A stretch of DNA of 57,018 bases, taken from contig NZ_JAUYEY010000063.1 of the NCBI RefSeq assembly GCF_030689685.1, positions 1 to 57,018 of the forward strand. Reading direction: 5' to 3'. Positions within the stretch are counted from its first letter, which is position 1; every line of letters begins with the position of its first letter. Below the pieces are notes generated by a model, which was given only the letters and a program-made list of their open reading frames with translations, had not been told where the DNA came from and searched no databases. Shown piece by piece: positions 43,548 through 56,206 of the stretch. The translations under genes were made by a program, and so were the position numbers. This DNA comes from Polaromonas sp. GTDB lineage: Bacteria; Pseudomonadota; Gammaproteobacteria; Burkholderiales; Burkholderiaceae_C.

Positions 43548-46500
43548 TCATGCGGCCTCCGCGAAACCAAGCGCCGCTTCCATGTCCACGGCGACGATGC
43601 GCGAGACGCCCTGCTCCTGCATGGTCACGCCAATCAGTTGTTCGGCCATTTCCATGGCGATTTTGTTGTGGCTGATGAACAGGAACTGCGTTTCCTTGCT
43701 CATGCTGGTCACCAGCTTGGCATAACGCTCTGTGTTGGCGTCGTCCAGCGGCGCGTCGACCTCGTCGAGCAGGCAGAACGGCGCGGGGTTGAGCTGGAAA
43801 ATTGCAAACACCAGCGCAATTGCCGTGAGCGCCTTTTCGCCACCCGACAGCAAATGGATGGTCTGGTTTTTCTTGCCCGGCGGCTGGGCCAGCACCTGAA
43901 CGCCGGTGTCCAGAATTTCCTCGCCGGTCATCATCAGTTTGGCGTTGCCGCCGCCAAACAGGCGCGGGAACATCTCGCCGAAATGGCGATTCACCGTCTC
44001 GAAGGTCGATGACAACAGCTCACGCGTTTCTGCGTCGATCTTCTTGATCGCGTCTTCCAGCGTGTTCATGGCTTCGTTCAGGTCAGCCGACTGTGCGTCG
44101 AGGAACTGTTTGCGTTCGCGCGCGCTGGCCAGCTCGTCGAGGGCGGCCAGGTTCACGGCGCCCAGTGACTGGATCTCGCGGTTGATGCGGTCAATCTCGC
44201 CCTGCAGCCCGGTCAGGCGCACATTGCCGGTCTGAATCGACTGCTCGACCGCAGCCAGATCCGCCTGTGCATCGGTCAGCAACTGCGCATACTGCTCGAA
44301 GCCCAGACGCGCGGCCTGTTCCTTGAGCTGGAATTCGGTGATGCGCTGGCGCAGCGGGTCAAGCTCGCGCTCCAGTGCGAGTCGCCTTTCATCACTTGCC
44401 CGCAGCTTGGTGGTCAGGTCGTCGTACTGGCTGCGTTTGGCGCCCAGATCGGCCTCGCGCTCCAGCTTCACGGCCAGCGCATCCTGCAGGCCAGCCTTGG
44501 CGGCGACGTCACTCAGGCGCGACAGCTCCTCTTTGGCGCGTTCTTCTTCGCTGGAAATCGACGCGGCCTGCTGCGCGGCGATGTCTATGGAGCGCGTGAG
44601 TTCGTCACGGCGCGAAGCCAGGCTGCGCAGCGCAAACTGCGCCTCCTGTGATTGACGCTCCAGCGCGCGTTGCTGCTCGCGCGATTCGTTCAGTTTGCGC
44701 TCAGCCTCGATCACGCGGTCGTCGAGCTGGGCGTGGCGCTCCTGGCTGTCGGCCAGTTGCATGTCGAGTTCTTCAAACCGCGCCTCGGCCGTGACCTTGC
44801 GTTCCTGCAACTCAGCCATTTGGGCATCGATCTCGCCGAGGTCGGCGTTGATCTGTTCGCTGCGGGCGCGGGTCTGTTCTGCCAGTTGCGTCAGGCGCAA
44901 GACCTCGACCTGCAGCTCGTGCGTGCGGCTCTGGCCTTCGGCGGCTTCGCGGCGCGCCGTCGCCTGACGCTGAGCGGCATCGGCATAGGCCGCTTCGGCG
45001 CGGATCAGGGCACTGCGTGCCTCGTCGCTGATCAGCGCCTGGCCGCGCAGTTGTTTCTCCAGGTTTTCAATTTCCTGCGCGCGCGCGAGCAGGCCGGCCT
45101 GTTCTGAGTCCTGCGCGTAGAAACTCACGCTGTGCTGCGTCACGGCATGGCCGGTCTGGACAAAAATCACCTCGCCAGCCTGCAATTGCTGGCGCGCGGC
45201 CAGGGCTTCGTCCAGGCTGGCGGCGGTCAGGCAGCCATGCAGCCAGTCGCCCAGCAGCGCGGACTGGCTGGCATCATTGAGGCGCAGTAAATTGGCGAGC
45301 GGTTTGAGGCTGGTGCGAGACGCCGGAGCCGGCGCTGCGGCTGAAGGTGGTGAATAAAACGAGAGTTTGGCCGGCGGCCCTTCACTGTCACTGCGACCAT
45401 CGGTGCCGGCAAAGCCGCGCACCATGTCGAGACGCGAAACCTCCAGCGCGCCGAGCCGCTCTCTCAGGGCGGCTTCGAGGGCGTTTTCCCAGCCCTGCTC
45501 AATGTGGATGCGGCTCCACAGGCCCTGCAGCCCGTCCAGGCCGTGTTTGGCCAGCCAGGGCTTGAGCTTGCCGTCGGTCTTGACCTTTTCCTGCAGGGCC
45601 TTGAGCGCTTCCAAACGCGCCGACAGCTCGGCCTGTTTCGCCGATTCGGTGTTCACGCCCTGTTGCTTGGTGCGCCGGTCTTCGTCGAGTTGCGGCACGC
45701 TGTCGGTCAGTTCGTGTAGACGCGCCTCGACCACTTCCTGGTTTTCCTGCGCCGCGCTGAACTGGGTGTTGAGCTTGGCCAGGCGCGCTTCGTCAGGCGC
45801 ATTGAGCGCATTCTTGTCGGCACTCAGGCGCTCGTGGCGCAGGCCCAGGGCACGCGACTGCTCCTCGATGTTGCGCTGGTCGGCGGCCAGCACCTGGATC
45901 TGCTGCTGCACCTGGCCGACGCTGCTGCGTTGCTCATTGGCTTTGGACTGCGCGGCGCGCAGCGCTTCTTCAAGGGCCGGCAACTGGCCGGCCTGGTCTT
46001 CGCTTTGCGCGGCCAGCAATTCCGACTGCTCTTCAGCCTGCAGCGCCTGGACGGCGAGGTTTTCGGTTTCCAGCGCCGCGTCATCCTTGCGGGCGGCCCA
46101 TTGCGCGGTCTGCTCCTTGAGCTGCTGCAGACGCTGCTCGACGCGCTGCCGGCCTTCGACCACAAAACGGATTTCGGCCTCCAGGCGCCCGACTTCGGCG
46201 CTGGCTTCGTACAGCTTGCCCTGGGCCTGGTTGACCTGGTCGCCGGCGGCGTAATGCGCCTGGCGAATGGTCTCCAGGTCGGCCTCGATGTGGCGCAAAT
46301 CAGCAATGCGGCTTTCGAGATCGTTGACCGATTTTTCCGCGTCGGCTTTCACCTTGGCCTGATCAGCCTCGCTTTCGGCACGCTTCAAAAACCACAACTG
46401 ATGTTGCTTGAGTGTGGCATCGGCGTGCAGCGTGTTGTAGCGCAGCGCGACCTCGGCTTGCTTCTCGAGCTTTTCGAGGTTGGCATTGAGTTCGCGCAGG

Positions 46501-47090
46501 ATGTCCTCGACGCGGGTCAGGTTCTCGCGCGTGTCGCTCAGGCGGTTGGCGGTTTCACGCCGACGCTCCTTGTATTTGGAGACGCCGGCGGCTTCCTCGA
46601 GGAACAGGCGCAGCTCTTCGGGCTTGGATTCGATGATGCGGCTGATCGTGCCCTGGCCGATGATGGCGTAGGCACGTGGCCCCAGGCCGGTACCGAGGAA
46701 CACGTCCTGCACGTCGCGGCGGCGCACCGGCTGGTTGTTGATGTAGTAACTGCTGGTGCCGTCGCGCGTCAGCACGCGCTTGACGGCGATTTCAGCAAAC
46801 TGGCCCCACTGGCCGCCGGCGCGGTGGTCGGCGTTGTCGAACACCAGCTCAACACTGGAGCGGCTGGCCGGTTTGCGCAAATTGGTGCCGTTGAAAATAA
46901 CGTCCTGCATGGACTCGCCGCGCAGCTCGGAGGCGCGGCTTTCACCAAGCACCCAGCGCACGGCATCCATGATGTTGGACTTGCCGCAGCCGTTGGGACC
47001 GACCACACCGACCAGTTGGCCCGGCAAGACAAAATTGGTGGGTTCAGCAAACGACTTGAACCCGGATAGCTTGATCGAATTGAGACGCAC
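43548..47090 (-). CDS. smc: Chromosome segregation protein SMC
   Basis: An 1180-residue SMC ATPase that compacts and segregates chromosomes with ScpAB. It has Walker A GPNGCGKSNIMDAVRWVLGE (about 31-50), long coiled coils (about 165-500 and 660-1010), a hinge at about 510-640, and the C-terminal head with LLSGGEKALTAIALVFAIFQ and CLLDEVDAPLDDANTERYA. The GTG at 47090 opens MRLNSIKLSGFKSFAEP, the standard N-terminus. It heads an smc-zipA-ligA operon, divergent from dapC. Confidence 0.96.
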   Translation of the reverse strand: MRLNSIKLSGFKSFAEPTNFVLPGQLVGVVGPNGCGKSNIMDAVRWVLGESRASELRGESMQDVIFNGTNLRKPASRSSVELVFDNADHRAGGQWGQFAEIAVKRVLTRDGTSSYYINNQPVRRRDVQDVFLGTGLGPRAYAIIGQGTISRIIESKPEELRLFLEEAAGVSKYKERRRETANRLSDTRENLTRVEDILRELNANLEKLEKQAEVALRYNTLHADATLKQHQLWFLKRAESEADQAKVKADAEKSVNDLESRIADLRHIEADLETIRQAHYAAGDQVNQAQGKLYEASAEVGRLEAEIRFVVEGRQRVEQRLQQLKEQTAQWAARKDDAALETENLAVQALQAEEQSELLAAQSEDQAGQLPALEEALRAAQSKANEQRSSVGQVQQQIQVLAADQRNIEEQSRALGLRHERLSADKNALNAPDEARLAKLNTQFSAAQENQEVVEARLHELTDSVPQLDEDRRTKQQGVNTESAKQAELSARLEALKALQEKVKTDGKLKPWLAKHGLDGLQGLWSRIHIEQGWENALEAALRERLGALEVSRLDMVRGFAGTDGRSDSEGPPAKLSFYSPPSAAAPAPASRTSLKPLANLLRLNDASQSALLGDWLHGCLTAASLDEALAARQQLQAGEVIFVQTGHAVTQHSVSFYAQDSEQAGLLARAQEIENLEKQLRGQALISDEARSALIRAEAAYADAAQRQATARREAAEGQSRTHELQVEVLRLTQLAEQTRARSEQINADLGEIDAQMAELQERKVTAEARFEELDMQLADSQERHAQLDDRVIEAERKLNESREQQRALERQSQEAQFALRSLASRRDELTRSIDIAAQQAASISSEEERAKEELSRLSDVAAKAGLQDALAVKLEREADLGAKRSQYDDLTTKLRASDERRLALERELDPLRQRITEFQLKEQAARLGFEQYAQLLTDAQADLAAVEQSIQTGNVRLTGLQGEIDRINREIQSLGAVNLAALDELASARERKQFLDAQSADLNEAMNTLEDAIKKIDAETRELLSSTFETVNRHFGEMFPRLFGGGNAKLMMTGEEILDTGVQVLAQPPGKKNQTIHLLSGGEKALTAIALVFAIFQLNPAPFCLLDEVDAPLDDANTERYAKLVTSMSKETQFLFISHNKIAMEMAEQLIGVTMQEQGVSRIVAVDMEAALGFAEAA

Positions 47091-47354
47091 GGCGGACCCT
47101 GTTTTTTTCTTGGTGCTGGGAAACTTCCGAAGCTAAGCTGTTGATTTGTATGGCGCTTTTCTGACACACCTCACTCGCGGCAGGCAACCCACAAGAGCGC
47201 AATGTTACCCGAGCGCGGGGCGCAGTCCGCTGTAAAAAAGGGTGTCTTTGTTCAAAGCTGGCGTGTGGCTTGCTGCCGGGCGGGAAGCAAAACCGCCTGT
47301 AGCCTGAGGGTCATGCATCAAATCGGCTTCCAGCCCTTGTGTGGCAGGCGTGAG

Positions 47355-47385
47355 CAGCTATCATTTCAGGAGCAATTGATGGACG
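47355..47385. repeat. Partial AGCCCATA-family repeat upstream of dapC
   Basis: AGCAGCTATCATTTCAGGAGCAA resembles one end of the element seen in dapE and ligA (on the opposite strand GCTCCTGA...ATAGC). Only about 25 bp are recognisable. It sits in the smc-dapC intergenic region. Confidence 0.35.
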
Positions 47386-47435
47386 ACTTGGCAATGCCAG
47401 GCCAACCTGTCGCGCGACACCGGATAATCCGGGCG

Positions 47436-48635
47436 ATGAATCCCCTGTTGAAACGCCTGCAGCCCTACCCTTTCGAGCGGCTGCGCCAGCTACACGCCGG
47501 CATCACCCCCAACCCGGCCTTCCGCCCGATCAGCTTGGGTATCGGCGAGCCCAAACATGCCACACCCGAGCTGATCAAGACCGCGCTCAATGCCAGCCTG
47601 TCCGGGCTGGCCAGCTACCCAGCCACCGCTGGCGAGCCAAAACTGCGCCAGGCGATGGCAGACTGGCTACAACGCCGCTACAGCCTGGCGCTGGATCCGC
47701 TGACGCAAATCCTGCCAGTCAACGGCTCACGCGAAGCTTTGTTTGCGTTGGCGCAGACGGTGATTGATCCCACGCGGGACGGCGCCACCGTGGTTTGCCC
47801 GAATCCGTTTTATCAAATTTACGAGGGTGCAGCGCTGCTCGCTGGCACAAAAATCTGGTTTGCGCCCAGCGACCCGGCGCGCAACTTTGCGGTGGACTGG
47901 GCCGCCGTGCCGCAGGCGGTCTGGGCAAAAACACAGCTGCTGTTTGTCTGCTCCCCCGGCAACCCGACCGGCGCGGTGATGGGACTGGATGAATGGAAGT
48001 TGCTGTTCGAGCTCAGCGACCAGTATGGCTTCGTTATCGCCTCGGACGAGTGTTACAGCGAGATCTATTTCCGGGACGAGCCGCCACTGGGCTCGCTGCA
48101 AGCCGCCGCGCAACTCGGCCGCCAGGACTTCAAAAACCTGATCGCGCTGACCAGCCTGTCCAAACGCAGCAATGTTCCGGGCCTGCGCAGCGGCTTTGTG
48201 GCTGGCGACGCGGCCCTGATCAAACCTTTTTTGCTTTACCGCACCTACCACGGCAGTGCAATGAGCCCGGTGGTACAAAGCGCCAGCATCGCCGCCTGGA
48301 ACGACGAGCAACATGTGCTGGATAACCGCGCCCTGTACCGCGCCAAGTTTGCCCAGGTGACGCCCCTGCTGGCCGCCGTGATGGACGTGGCCTTGCCCGA
48401 CGCCGGCTTTTACCTGTGGGCCGGAATTCCCGAACGTTTCCACGGCGACGACGCCGCGTTTTCGTGCGAGTTGCTTGGCTTTTACAATGTGGTGGTGTTG
48501 CCCGGCAGCTACCTCGCCAGAGACGCCCAGGGCCACAACCCGGGCGCTGGCCGTATCCGCATGGCGCTGGTGGCCGAAACCGCTGAATGTGTTGAGGCCG
48601 CCCAGAGAATTGTTCAATTTATCCAATCCACCTGA
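47436..48635 (+). CDS. dapC: Succinyldiaminopimelate transaminase
   Basis: A 399-residue PLP aminotransferase of fold type I. It converts N-succinyl-2-amino-6-ketopimelate to N-succinyl-L,L-DAP in lysine and cell-wall synthesis. The PLP Lys is in LTSLSKRSNVPGLRSGFVAG (about 240), and FVCSPGNPTGAVM and SDECYSEIYF are family blocks. The ATG at 47436 is used because homologues begin MNPLLKRLQPYPFERLR; upstream codons are unrelated. It opens the dapC-dapD-pilU-dapE-prmB cluster. Confidence 0.94.
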   Translation: MNPLLKRLQPYPFERLRQLHAGITPNPAFRPISLGIGEPKHATPELIKTALNASLSGLASYPATAGEPKLRQAMADWLQRRYSLALDPLTQILPVNGSREALFALAQTVIDPTRDGATVVCPNPFYQIYEGAALLAGTKIWFAPSDPARNFAVDWAAVPQAVWAKTQLLFVCSPGNPTGAVMGLDEWKLLFELSDQYGFVIASDECYSEIYFRDEPPLGSLQAAAQLGRQDFKNLIALTSLSKRSNVPGLRSGFVAGDAALIKPFLLYRTYHGSAMSPVVQSASIAAWNDEQHVLDNRALYRAKFAQVTPLLAAVMDVALPDAGFYLWAGIPERFHGDDAAFSCELLGFYNVVVLPGSYLARDAQGHNPGAGRIRMALVAETAECVEAAQRIVQFIQST

Positions 48636-48644
48636 TCTTCCAAA

Positions 48645-49472
48645 ATGAACCAAGACCAACTGCAAAGCATCATCAACGCCGCCTGGGAGGACCGCGCGAA
48701 TCTGTCGCCGCAAGCCGCATCGAAAGAAATCCAGGACGCGGTGGAGCACACGATTTCCGAGCTCAATGGCGGCCGCCTGCGTGTCGCCACGCGCCAGGGT
48801 GTGGGTCAGTGGACCACCCACCAGTGGATCAAGAAAGCCGTGTTGCTGAGCTTTCGCCTGAAAGACAACGTGCTGATGCGTGCCGGCGACCTTGGCTTTT
48901 TTGACAAGGTGCCCACGAAGTTTTCACACCTGAGCGAGCAGGAGATGAAAGCCAGCGGTGTGCGCGTGGTGCCGCCCGCCGTGGCACGGCGTGGCAGCTA
49001 CATCGCCAAGGGTGCGATCCTGATGCCCAGTTATGTGAACATCGGCGCTTATGTGGATGAAGGCAGCATGGTCGATGCCTGGGCCACGGTGGGCAGCTGC
49101 GCCCAGGTCGGCAAAAACGTGCACCTGTCCGGCGGTGTCGGCCTGGGCGGTGTGCTGGAGCCGCTGCAGGCGAATCCCACCATCATTGAAGACAACTGCT
49201 TCATAGGCGCCCGCTCCGAAGTGGTCGAGGGCGTGATTGTGGAGGAAAACTCGGTCATCTCCATGGGTGTCTACATCGGCCAGAGCACGCCGATTTACGA
49301 CCGCGAAGCGGACACCGTGACTTATGGCCGCGTACCGGCGGGTTCTGTGGTGGTCTCGGGCAACCTGCCCAAGGCCGGCGGCAAATACTCCCTGTATTGC
49401 GCGGTCATCGTCAAGAAAGTGGACGCCAAAACTCGTGCCACGACCAGCCTGAACGACTTGCTGCGCGATTGA
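48645..49472 (+). CDS. dapD: Tetrahydrodipicolinate N-succinyltransferase
   Basis: A 275-residue left-handed beta-helix enzyme, normal for the family, that transfers succinyl from succinyl-CoA to tetrahydrodipicolinate. N-terminal helical part [18 protein letters not shown]; hexapeptide repeats start near 105 ([60 protein letters not shown]). It lies 9 nt after dapC, and the product order follows the pathway. Confidence 0.96.
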   Translation: MNQDQLQSIINAAWEDRANLSPQAASKEIQDAVEHTISELNGGRLRVATRQGVGQWTTHQWIKKAVLLSFRLKDNVLMRAGDLGFFDKVPTKFSHLSEQEMKASGVRVVPPAVARRGSYIAKGAILMPSYVNIGAYVDEGSMVDAWATVGSCAQVGKNVHLSGGVGLGGVLEPLQANPTIIEDNCFIGARSEVVEGVIVEENSVISMGVYIGQSTPIYDREADTVTYGRVPAGSVVVSGNLPKAGGKYSLYCAVIVKKVDAKTRATTSLNDLLRD

Positions 49473-49517
49473 TCCGCGATGGCTGAAGCACTTACCCCGG
49501 CAGCGAAAGGCGCAAGC

Positions 49518-52746
<3,229 letters not shown>

Positions 52747-52800
52747 AACCTGCGTCCTGGCTTTCACGGCTGTGAATGCCGAACAATTTGTCTGTTTTAA

Positions 52801-54822
52801 ATGATTACCCTTAAAAACGTGGTGCTGCGTCGCGGCGCCAAAGTGATTCTCGACAGCGCGTCTGTCAGCATGAACCCCGGTGAAAAAATCGGCCTGGTGG
52901 GGCGCAACGGCGCGGGCAAGTCTTCGCTGTTTGCCATGCTCAACGGCACCCTGCACGAGGACGGCGGCGAGTTTTACATCCCGGCCCAGTGGCGCATGGC
53001 GCAGGTCGCCCAGGACATGCCCGAGACCGAACAAAGCGCCACCAGCTACGTCGTCGAGGGCGATGTGGTGCTGCTGGCCGCACAGGCCGAGGTGGATGCG
53101 TCCGAGGCCAGCGGCGATGGCGACCGCATGGCGCATGCCTATATGGACCTCTACGACTCGGGCGCGCACGACGCGCAGGCACGCGCCCAGGCCCTGATCC
53201 TCGGCCTGGGTTTCAAGGTCAGCGAGCTCGAGAATCCGGTCAACAGCTTTTCCGGTGGCTGGCGCATGCGGCTGCAGCTGGCGCGCGCGCTGATGTGCCC
53301 GTCCGACCTGCTGCTGCTGGACGAGCCGACCAATCACCTGGATCTGGACGCGCTGGTCTGGCTGGAAGCCTGGCTGCAGCGTTACCAGGGCACCATGCTG
53401 GTCATCAGCCATGACCGCGAGTTCCTCGACGCCGTGACCGATGTCACCGTGCACATCGAACGCGCCAAACTCACGCGTTACGGCGGCAACTACAGCAAGT
53501 TTGAGGACCTGCGGGCCGAGCAGATGGCGTTGCAGCAAGGCGCGTACTCCAAGCAGCAGGACAAGATCGCCCACCTGCAGAAATTCATTGCACGTTTCAA
53601 GGCCAAGGCCAGCAAGGCCAAACAGGCGCAAAGCCGGGTCAAGGCGCTGGACCGCATGGAAAAAATCGCGCCGTTGCTGGCCGAAGCCGACTTCACCTTC
53701 GAGTTCAAGGAACCCGCGAACCTGCCCAACCCGATGTTGTCGATGCAGAACGCCTTCTTCGGCTACCCGGCGCCGGAGGACGCGCCTGAAGGCACGCCAC
53801 CCACCACCATCGTGCAAAACGTCAGCAAGTCGGTGCTGGCCGGCCAGCGCATCGGCATTCTGGGCGCCAACGGCCAGGGCAAATCGACCCTGGTCAAAAC
53901 CATTGCGCGAGCCTTGACCCCCATCAGTGGTGAGATGACCGAAGGCAAAGGCCTGAACATCGGTTACTTCGCCCAGCAGGAGCTCGACGTGTTACGCCCG
54001 GCCGACAACCCGCTGGAGCACATGATCCGGCTGGTCAAGGAAGTCACCGCCGCCGGCAAGATGGGCAATCAGCCGACGCGCGAGCAGGACCTGCGCAGCT
54101 TCCTGGGCAATTTCAACTTCAGTGGCGACATGGTCAAGCAATCGGTCGGCAGCATGAGCGGTGGCGAAAAAGCCCGGCTGGTGCTGTGCATGATCGTCTG
54201 GCAGCGCCCCAACCTGCTGCTGCTCGATGAGCCGACCAACCACCTGGACCTGGCCACACGCGAGGCGCTGTCGATGGCGCTCAACGAGTTTGAAGGCACG
54301 GTCATGCTGGTCAGCCACGACCGGGCGCTGCTGCGTGCGGTGTGCGACGAATTCTGGATGGTGTCGCAAGGCGGTGTGGCACCGTTTGACGGTGACCTGG
54401 ACGATTACCAGAAGTACCTGCTGGACTACGCCAAGCGCCAGCGCGAGGAAGCCAAGAAGGCCGGCAACACCCCCGCTGCAGCGGCAGACGCTGGCACATC
54501 AGTCGCTGCCAGCGCACAACCGACGGGGGCTTCAGCCACTTTGGACGCGAAGAAACCAGCTGACAAAAAAGGTGATGCCCAGCGCCGCCAGCAACAATCG
54601 GACAGCACCAAGCCGCTGCGCAAGGAGCTGGAAAAGATTGACCAGCAGATGCAAACCCTCACCATCGAGCGCGACAAGCTGCAGGCCGGACTGGCTGGCA
54701 CGACCGCCGCCCTTGAGCTGGCGCAGACCGGCAAGCGCCTCAAAGCAATTGACAGCGAGCTGGACACACTCGAAGAACGCTGGCTGGAACTGACCGATCA
54801 GATAGAAACCGCCACGGCCTGA
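52801..54822 (+). CDS. ABC-F type ATPase (YheS/Uup-like)
   Basis: A 673-residue soluble protein with two ABC domains. The first has GRNGAGKSSLFAMLNG and FSGGWRMRLQLARALM. The second, at about 345-530, has GANGQGKSTLVKTIARAL and MSGGEKARLVLCMIVWQRPN; both have LLLDEPTNHLDL. The interdomain linker is YSKQQDKIAHLQKFIARFKA-like, and the C-terminal tail is an Ala/Lys-rich coiled coil (KPLRKELEKIDQQMQTL). ABC-F proteins act on ribosomes. The order of domains and tail resembles YheS/ABCF3-like proteins; the specific role is unknown. 54 bp after prmB. Confidence 0.92.
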   Translation: MITLKNVVLRRGAKVILDSASVSMNPGEKIGLVGRNGAGKSSLFAMLNGTLHEDGGEFYIPAQWRMAQVAQDMPETEQSATSYVVEGDVVLLAAQAEVDASEASGDGDRMAHAYMDLYDSGAHDAQARAQALILGLGFKVSELENPVNSFSGGWRMRLQLARALMCPSDLLLLDEPTNHLDLDALVWLEAWLQRYQGTMLVISHDREFLDAVTDVTVHIERAKLTRYGGNYSKFEDLRAEQMALQQGAYSKQQDKIAHLQKFIARFKAKASKAKQAQSRVKALDRMEKIAPLLAEADFTFEFKEPANLPNPMLSMQNAFFGYPAPEDAPEGTPPTTIVQNVSKSVLAGQRIGILGANGQGKSTLVKTIARALTPISGEMTEGKGLNIGYFAQQELDVLRPADNPLEHMIRLVKEVTAAGKMGNQPTREQDLRSFLGNFNFSGDMVKQSVGSMSGGEKARLVLCMIVWQRPNLLLLDEPTNHLDLATREALSMALNEFEGTVMLVSHDRALLRAVCDEFWMVSQGGVAPFDGDLDDYQKYLLDYAKRQREEAKKAGNTPAAAADAGTSVAASAQPTGASATLDAKKPADKKGDAQRRQQQSDSTKPLRKELEKIDQQMQTLTIERDKLQAGLAGTTAALELAQTGKRLKAIDSELDTLEERWLELTDQIETATA

Positions 54823-54884
54823 GGGCGCGCGGTTTGCGCCGCCCACCTACATCGCTGTGCGGAATTTCGGGCTAAAGTGGCGCC

Positions 54885-55388
54885 ATGCCCACCGCACTTC
54901 AAATGGCCTCTGACGACGCAGCCCTGCTGGCCGCCGTCGCCCGCAGCCGCAAACTCCTGAACAAACGCGCCATGGTGGCCGCCGCCGCCAGCGCCGTCCC
55001 GGTCCCGGGGCTTGATTGGGCGGTGGATGCCGCCATGCTCTCCCGCCTGATCCCCGAGATCAACAAGGAGTTTGGCCTGACCCCACAGCAACTCGACAGG
55101 CTGGAGCCGAAAAAGCGCGACCAGGTGCAGAAGGCCGTCACCATGGTCGGATCGGTCCTGATAGGCAAACTCATCAGCCGCGACCTCGTCATCAAGGCCG
55201 CCACCAAAATCGGCATGCGCCTGACCACCAAACAGCTCGCCAAATACGTGCCCTTTGCCGGCCAGATTGTTTCGGCTGCTGTCGGTTATGCGGCGATTCG
55301 TTACCTCGGCGAGGAGCACATGAAGGACTGCATCCGCGTCGCGCGGGAGGCACACCTGGAAGTGCCGTTGCTGGGGTATACGGGCTGA
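54885..55388 (+). CDS. Conserved hypothetical membrane-associated protein
   Basis: A 167-residue protein. It contains RAMVAAAASAVPVPGLDWAV, PEINKEFGLTPQQLDRL and KYVPFAGQIVSAAVGYAAIR. The two hydrophobic Ala/Val/Gly-rich stretches around prolines resemble the VPFPGVDL-type C-terminal domain of DUF697/YcjF-like and EcsC-like proteins. I do not know its function. An internal ATG at 54903 is possible. It stands alone behind the ABC-F gene. Confidence 0.6.
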   Translation: MPTALQMASDDAALLAAVARSRKLLNKRAMVAAAASAVPVPGLDWAVDAAMLSRLIPEINKEFGLTPQQLDRLEPKKRDQVQKAVTMVGSVLIGKLISRDLVIKAATKIGMRLTTKQLAKYVPFAGQIVSAAVGYAAIRYLGEEHMKDCIRVAREAHLEVPLLGYTG

Positions 55389-55426
55389 AGTTTTTTGATA
55401 TTTCGACTTGACCACTCAAGCGCAAT

Positions 55427-55447
55427 AAGATATCTTAAAGATATCTA
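55427..55447. promoter_or_regulatory. Tandem palindrome, likely operator of the toxin-antitoxin pair
   Basis: AAGATATCTT (55427-55436) is followed after one base by AAGATATCTA (55438-55447). Two near-identical palindromic half-sites 11 bp apart, 20 bp in front of the antitoxin start codon, fit autoregulation by an antitoxin dimer pair. A C9 tract lies between them and the start. Confidence 0.6.
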
Positions 55448-55466
55448 TTAACCAAAGCCCCCCCCC

Positions 55467-55754
55467 ATGACTGCACGCACGCCATCTGACCAGATCGCCT
55501 TCCGCTACCGCACGATCGATAGTGCTACCGGAATTACTCGCGACACCGCCAAACGCCTCGCCGAGCAGCTGGGCGTGGACGAAACGCAGGCTATTCACCG
55601 GGCTCTGCACGAACTCGCAGTAAGAATGCTGCCTCAGTACGAAGCCGATGATGGTTCGTTAACAGCCGCTCAGGTACGGCAAATCAAAAAGCGCATCCCG
55701 CAAGGCGGCAAGCGCTCGGTGCGATCAAGTCTGTTCGACACAGAACCCGCATGA
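55467..55754 (+). CDS. Antitoxin-like protein of a PemK/MazF-type pair
   Basis: A 95-residue protein with AFRYRTIDSATGITRDTAKR, then LAEQLGVDETQAIHRALHEL, which could be a ribbon-helix-helix-like DNA-binding segment, and a charged C-terminus. Its stop overlaps the start of the MazF-like gene by 4 nt (ATGA), the usual antitoxin-first order. The family is not one that I can name. The tandem palindrome upstream supports a DNA-binding role. Confidence 0.65.
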   Translation: MTARTPSDQIAFRYRTIDSATGITRDTAKRLAEQLGVDETQAIHRALHELAVRMLPQYEADDGSLTAAQVRQIKKRIPQGGKRSVRSSLFDTEPA

Positions 55755-56161
55755 CCCCTCTATGGTGGGCAGAACCCACCGCTGGCGATATCGTTTGGTG
55801 TCACTTTCCGGACGATGTCAATCCACACCCCAAACCGCGACCCGCGTTGATTCTGATTGTTTTTGATGATGATGCACCCCATTTTTACGTTCGAGTAGCC
55901 TATGGCACCAGTCAGAAAACCACAAGCTTGCACCGAGGCGAGTTTGCTGTACTTCGCGAACGCAATCCAGCCGCCTTTGAGGCAGCGGGGCTGAGTTACG
56001 ACACCAAATTTGACCTGAGGCAAGCCATAGACCTGCCTTACACCACCGAGTGGTTCTCCGTGCCGCCTGCTACGCCTCACGGTCAAACACCCAAGCTCGG
56101 CACGCTTCACGCATCGCTGGTGCTGGCGGTGCAGGCAGCGTTTCGCGCGTTGGCTGAGTGA
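55751..56161 (+). CDS. PemK/MazF-like toxin
   Basis: A 136-residue protein with AEPTAGDIVWCHFPDDVNP and KPRPALILIVFDDDAPHFYV. This is the G-D-I/V-V-x-x-x-FP and KxRPALIL pattern of the PemK/MazF ribonuclease fold. LTYD-like and FDLRQAIDLPYTTEWF follow. MazF-type toxins cut mRNA. Longer than typical MazF (about 110). Translationally coupled to the upstream antitoxin-like gene. Confidence 0.72.
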   Translation: MTPLWWAEPTAGDIVWCHFPDDVNPHPKPRPALILIVFDDDAPHFYVRVAYGTSQKTTSLHRGEFAVLRERNPAAFEAAGLSYDTKFDLRQAIDLPYTTEWFSVPPATPHGQTPKLGTLHASLVLAVQAAFRALAE

Positions 56162-56206
56162 GTCATCGAATTGAAATCTATTTTCAGTTTGAAAAATATT
56201 TACACT

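Noticed and set aside
47202..47435. Upstream in-frame extension of dapC by 78 codons
   Set aside because: Homologues begin at MNPLLKRL, and the extension contains a repeat fragment and no family sequence.
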